Assembly (NCBI GenBank): GCA_047611425.1
Contig: JBLFWJ010000055.1
Coordinates: 1 to 17,966, forward strand
From: JBLFWJ01 sp047611425
Lineage (GTDB): Bacteria; Bacteroidota; Bacteroidia; UBA10329
DNA: 17,966 nt
Reading direction: 5' to 3'
Below the pieces are notes generated by a model. It ran no database searches, was not told the DNA's origin, and saw nothing but the letters and a program-made list of their open reading frames with translations. How positions within the stretch are numbered: position 1 is the first letter of the stretch; every line of letters begins with the position of its first letter. The position numbers and the translations under genes are program-made. Below, piece after piece: positions 14,678 to 17,966 of this stretch.

Positions 14678-15127
14678 ATGGAATTAACCGTTTTTTCAGA
14701 TGAAAGCTTCATGAAGGAAGCATTGAAAGAAGCCCAAAAAGCCTTTGATCGGGATGAAGTTCCGGTAGGTGCCGTGGTCGTTTCAAAGAATAGAGTGATA
14801 GCCAGATCACACAACTTAACCGAGGCTTTAACAGATGTAACTGCTCATGCAGAAATGCAAGCCATCACGGCTGCTTCTGATTTTATTGGCGGGAAATATC
14901 TTAAAAACTGCACGATCTACGTTACGCTCGAACCTTGCCCAATGTGCGCAAGCGCGTTGTACTGGGCACAGGCCACCAAAGTGGTTTATGGTGCCAGTGA
15001 TGAAAAGCGTGGCTTCTCCACAATCAGTAAGAAGTTGCTTCACCCAAAAACTCAAGTTGTAAGTGGAGTGATGGAAAACGAATGTGCTGAGCTAATGGTT
15101 GAATTCTTTCGGAAGAAGCGGGATTGA
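14678..15127 (+). CDS. tadA: tRNA-specific adenosine deaminase (A34 to inosine)
   Basis: TadA deaminates adenosine 34 of tRNA-Arg(ACG) to inosine, allowing decoding of several Arg codons. With ATG 14678 the product is 149 residues, the usual size, and opens MELTVFSDESFMKEALKEA. The zinc-dependent deaminase signature is complete: HAEM with H57 as ligand and E59 as proton shuttle, and PCPMCA with C87 and C90 as ligands. GASDEKRG near 105-112 is also typical of the family. An in-frame ATG at 14639 would add 13 residues (with Phe, Leu and Cys) not expected in TadA and would overlap the divergent promoter, so I reject it. The gene is divergent from the Wzi-like gene and ends 24 bases before a strong hairpin terminator. 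Confidence 0.95.
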   Translation: MELTVFSDESFMKEALKEAQKAFDRDEVPVGAVVVSKNRVIARSHNLTEALTDVTAHAEMQAITAASDFIGGKYLKNCTIYVTLEPCPMCASALYWAQATKVVYGASDEKRGFSTISKKLLHPKTQVVSGVMENECAELMVEFFRKKRD

Positions 15128-15151
15128 GTTCGTGACTTTTTAGGCACAAAA

Positions 15152-15176
15152 AAAGGGCTCCCACTTGGAGCCCTTT
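15152..15176. terminator. Bidirectional Rho-independent terminator
   Basis: A 10-base perfect stem, AAAGGGCTCC (15152-15161) and GGAGCCCTTT (15167-15176), closes a 5-base loop. On the minus strand it is followed by a run of seven T (complement of the A run at 15148-15154), so it should end the protease transcript well. On the plus strand the T tract is shorter and broken (TTTCAATTTC), still adequate for tadA. It lies between the two convergent genes. Confidence 0.88.
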
Positions 15177-15203
15177 CAATTTCAATAAGTATCTGACCTA
15201 TTA

Positions 15204-17966
15204 TTAGTCAACCGCTACATCAGCGCTCAAGTTCAACACTTCAATCTCGTATGGAAGCTTAGATAGGCCTTCCATTACAACATCCTTGTCGGCTACGATC
15301 ACGATATACATTTGGTCTGTTTTGATGTGCTTCTTCGCCAACTCGTTGATCTCTTCTTTCGTGATGCTCTCAAGCATATCCGCTTGCACCTCTGTAAAGT
15401 TCTTGTCAAGATCGTATCGAAGAATGTTCGCTAAAAATCCAGCTTTCTGGTATCCAGCTTCGTACTTCAACGCATCCTGCTGGCCAAGGGCCATCTTCGT
15501 GAACGTCAACTCGTCATCCGTAATTCCATTGTCGGCATAGTCGTTCAATTCCTTAAAGATCTCAACCAACGCACTGTCTGTGGCTCCAATCTTAAAGCTA
15601 CCGCCAACGCCATAAGAACCTGGGAATCGAGAGCCACTGAATCGTGATCCTGTTCCGTATGTCCAAGCCTTGTCCTCTCTTAGGTTCAGGTTGATTCGGC
15701 TGTTGAAGTTTCCACCAACAGCGAAGTTCATTAGGCCTGCTTTGTAATACTCTCCTGTGAAGTCACGAGCCAAACTCATGTATCCAATTCGGATTTCACT
15801 CTGTGCAGCTTCCTTCTTATCCATCAAATAGATTTTTGTAGGTCCTGGCTCAGGTGTAGCTGGTGTCTCTGGATACGTAACTTCTTTCTGCTCCCAGCTT
15901 TGCATGAAAGCAAGCTTTGGTAGAATCTCATCTTGATCAACATCACCAACAATCACCATCTGACCGATGTTCGGTACAAATCGATTCTCGTAGAATTCCT
16001 GCACATCGGTAAGGCTAACATTTTCTAATGTGGAAGCGTTTCCAATGGTTGGAATAGCCATGATATGACCGGCTCCGTAAAGCACTTCTCTATATGCATT
16101 CGAAGCCAATACGCCTGCATCGGTTACCTGATTGGCGATTTCCTCCATTTGCTGGTTCTTCAGCCTGTTAAAGTCATCCGTAGTGAACTTCGGCTTCATC
16201 ATTACTTCTTCTAGAAGCTCAAGACTCTTGTCCAAGTTCTTCTTCAGGCAACCCATGTTTACTACAATCTCTTCGTTTGCAGAGCTGATACTTATGGTAG
16301 ACCCTAACTTCTCCAATTCATTTGAAAGCTCTTCGCTTGTGTACGTTTCGGTGGTTTCGCCCATCATGTTCGCAAACAAGTTGGCAATACCAGCTTTAGC
16401 AGGATCCTCAAAACGGTGTCCTGTAAGCAAAGCAACACGCACATTTACTTTAGGGATCTCGTCATTCTTCACACCGATCATTTCCAAGCCGTTGTCAAAC
16501 TTCTCCTTCCAGTAATCTGGAACTTGAACAACTGGGCTAGTACCCGCAACAGGCTTTTGTGAACGGTCAAAGCCATCTTGCTCAGTCGTTGGCTTTATGT
16601 AAGACAACCCTTCGTATTGTGCATTATTGACTTCCATAGCTGTATCGCGAACCCAAACAAACGTGTCTTCGGTTGGCTTTAGGTTTGGCTGGCCTTTAGG
16701 GTAAGCAGACAAAATCACTGCTGGCTTATCCTTAACATACGTTTCGTAAACACGCATGATGTCTTCGGCTGTTACATCCAAGTAACGCTGAAGATCGTGC
16801 TGAATTGAATTCGGCTCATCCAACATATACTGATACTGAGAAAGCTGAGCAGCTTTACCAGAAACAGACTCCAAACCATTGATTACACCTGCTTCAAATG
16901 TTGATTTGAATCGTGTCAAGTCATCTTCATTCACGCCTCTTTCCTCAAATTCTTTCAGAGAAGCACGAATCATTTCTTCCATCTCAACCAATGTTTTTCC
17001 TGGGAAAGGAAGAACCGTTAGTGAAAACGTTCCGCCTAGTTCAGCACAAGGATGGAATACGCTTGCTTGAATAGCCGTCTGGCTTTTCTCGAAATTCTTG
17101 TAGAAGATGCTGTTTTTGCTTCCTCCCAAAATGTCGGATAGAATATCCAACGGTGCCTCATCCGCATGGAAGTTATGTACCGTTGGGTAGTTGAATTGAA
17201 GAAGTGGGAATCGGATGTTGTCCTCATAGCTAATGTACTTGTCCTCAGTGAGTGTAACTGGTGTTTTAGCCATTGGCTCAACTTCAGGTCCACGTGGAAT
17301 CTGTCCGAAGTACTTCTTTACCATTTCCAAAGCGTGCTCTGGGCTTACGTCTCCAGCAATGGTCAAACTCGCGTTGTTCGGGCCGTACCATCTTAGGAAG
17401 AATTGCTTCAAATCATCCAATGTCGCATTATCAAGATCTTCTAGGTAACCGATAGTTGGCCAGCTGTAAGGGTGACCAGTAGGATAAAGTGCTTGTGCCA
17501 CCTTCTCTCTAACCAAACCGTAAGGTCGGTTGTCGTAACGCTGACCTCTTTCGTTCTTAACTGTTCCTCTCTGAACTTCAAATTTCTCCTGAGTTACTGC
17601 ATCAAGGAAGTATCCCATTCTATCAGCTTCAAGCCAAAGTGCCGTTTCCAATTGGTTGGATGGCATCGTCTCGAAATAGTTGGTTCTGTCGGAAGTTGTG
17701 GTTCCATTTAGGTCACCACCTGCTTCGCTTACCGTCTTGAAATGCTCCTCATCGGCTACGTTATCCGACCCTTGAAACATCATATGCTCAAAGAAGTGCG
17801 CGAAGCCAGAACGATAAGGCTCCTCACGTGCCGAACCTACGTGGTAAGTCACATCAATGTGAACAATCGGATCACTGTGATCCTCATGAACGATAACAGT
17901 TAAGCCGTTTTCCAATTGATACTTTACAAATGGGATTACAAGCTCATCACCAGTTTTGGTCACTTC
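15204..17966 (-). CDS. M16 family zinc metallopeptidase, two-domain (5' truncated)
   Basis: This is a pitrilysin/insulinase-family protease whose N-terminus lies beyond the right edge. The frame stays open to 17966; a GTG at 17963 is probably internal, because a signal or lipoprotein leader would be expected upstream. Counting from that GTG, the inverted zinc motif HFFEH (56-60) and the downstream ligand E138 in KNERGQRYDN are intact, so the first M16 half is catalytic. The second half starts near residue 480 (KEKFDNGLEMIGV). At the equivalent site it reads NLFANMMGE, having lost the His-Glu-His residues. It keeps the RED...WTYGTGSRFSG region that in M16B proteins helps bind substrate. About 919 residues are seen. 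It ends at a strong terminator shared with tadA. Substrates are unknown; periplasmic peptide or protein turnover is the likely role. Confidence 0.93.
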   Translation of the reverse strand, partial: EVTKTGDELVIPFVKYQLENGLTVIVHEDHSDPIVHIDVTYHVGSAREEPYRSGFAHFFEHMMFQGSDNVADEEHFKTVSEAGGDLNGTTTSDRTNYFETMPSNQLETALWLEADRMGYFLDAVTQEKFEVQRGTVKNERGQRYDNRPYGLVREKVAQALYPTGHPYSWPTIGYLEDLDNATLDDLKQFFLRWYGPNNASLTIAGDVSPEHALEMVKKYFGQIPRGPEVEPMAKTPVTLTEDKYISYEDNIRFPLLQFNYPTVHNFHADEAPLDILSDILGGSKNSIFYKNFEKSQTAIQASVFHPCAELGGTFSLTVLPFPGKTLVEMEEMIRASLKEFEERGVNEDDLTRFKSTFEAGVINGLESVSGKAAQLSQYQYMLDEPNSIQHDLQRYLDVTAEDIMRVYETYVKDKPAVILSAYPKGQPNLKPTEDTFVWVRDTAMEVNNAQYEGLSYIKPTTEQDGFDRSQKPVAGTSPVVQVPDYWKEKFDNGLEMIGVKNDEIPKVNVRVALLTGHRFEDPAKAGIANLFANMMGETTETYTSEELSNELEKLGSTISISSANEEIVVNMGCLKKNLDKSLELLEEVMMKPKFTTDDFNRLKNQQMEEIANQVTDAGVLASNAYREVLYGAGHIMAIPTIGNASTLENVSLTDVQEFYENRFVPNIGQMVIVGDVDQDEILPKLAFMQSWEQKEVTYPETPATPEPGPTKIYLMDKKEAAQSEIRIGYMSLARDFTGEYYKAGLMNFAVGGNFNSRINLNLREDKAWTYGTGSRFSGSRFPGSYGVGGSFKIGATDSALVEIFKELNDYADNGITDDELTFTKMALGQQDALKYEAGYQKAGFLANILRYDLDKNFTEVQADMLESITKEEINELAKKHIKTDQMYIVIVADKDVVMEGLSKLPYEIEVLNLSADVAVD

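Noticed and set aside
17961..17963. GTG as the start of the M16 protease
   Set aside because: The frame remains open to the window edge and no secretion signal is present, so the true start is probably outside.
1..17966. tRNA, rRNA, CRISPR array, insertion sequence, defence or toxin-antitoxin genes
   Set aside because: I looked for cloverleaf-like sequences, regularly spaced repeats, transposase motifs and small two-gene modules and found none.

Overview
The window comes from a Gram-negative member of the Bacteroidota, probably in or near the Flavobacteriales. The family placement is an inference. Supporting signs are a GC content that looks low to mid 40s by eye, starts without clear Shine-Dalgarno sequences, several copies of the Bacteroidota -7 promoter element TAnnTTTG, a TonB-dependent receptor with an N-terminal carboxypeptidase-regulatory-like domain, an HU/SPOR fusion protein, and a two-gene subunit III arrangement in the cytochrome oxidase cluster.

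Layout. (1) 1-1524: the 3' part of infB (translation initiation factor IF-2), cut by the left edge. (2) 1564-6016, plus strand: a tight aerobic-respiration cluster of heme O synthase, two cytochrome oxidase subunit III proteins, subunit IV, a SCO copper chaperone, a DUF420 membrane protein and a small CxxC membrane protein. Subunits I and II are not in the window. (3) 6013-6777, minus: an AIM24/TIGR00266 protein of unknown function. (4) 6942-7670: kdsB (CMP-Kdo synthetase for LPS), flanked on each side by a palindromic, REP-like intergenic element. (5) 7883-8872: an inner-membrane protein with HU-like and SPOR domains. (6) 11909 to 8880, minus: a two-gene unit of a FecA-like TonB-dependent receptor followed by a HemJ-type protoporphyrinogen oxidase, with a 25-bp perfect dyad in the receptor promoter. 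(7) 12120-12890: a Wza-like polysaccharide export lipoprotein, converging on (8) 12924-14612, minus, a Wzi-like outer-membrane beta-barrel protein. (9) 14678-15127: tadA, ending at a strong bidirectional terminator shared with (10) a large M16 zinc protease, minus strand, cut by the right edge.

How the genes fit together. The left third builds and matures an aa3/caa3-type terminal oxidase: heme O synthesis, structural subunits III and IV, copper delivery, and assembly factors. The middle and right hold envelope functions (Kdo activation, SPOR protein, polysaccharide export, outer-membrane barrels) and an iron-to-heme unit that pairs ferric-chelate uptake with a late heme biosynthesis enzyme.

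Nothing here amounts to a clearly new system such as a defence island, CRISPR array or mobile gene cassette. The best leads are regulatory. Three genes carry an exact TAnnTTTG box exactly five bases before the start codon, and tadA has a near match four bases before. This implies leaderless or almost leaderless mRNAs and moves three starts downstream of the longest reading frame. The others are the dyad over the receptor promoter, the two palindromic elements around kdsB, and the conserved-looking CxxC protein at the end of the oxidase cluster.
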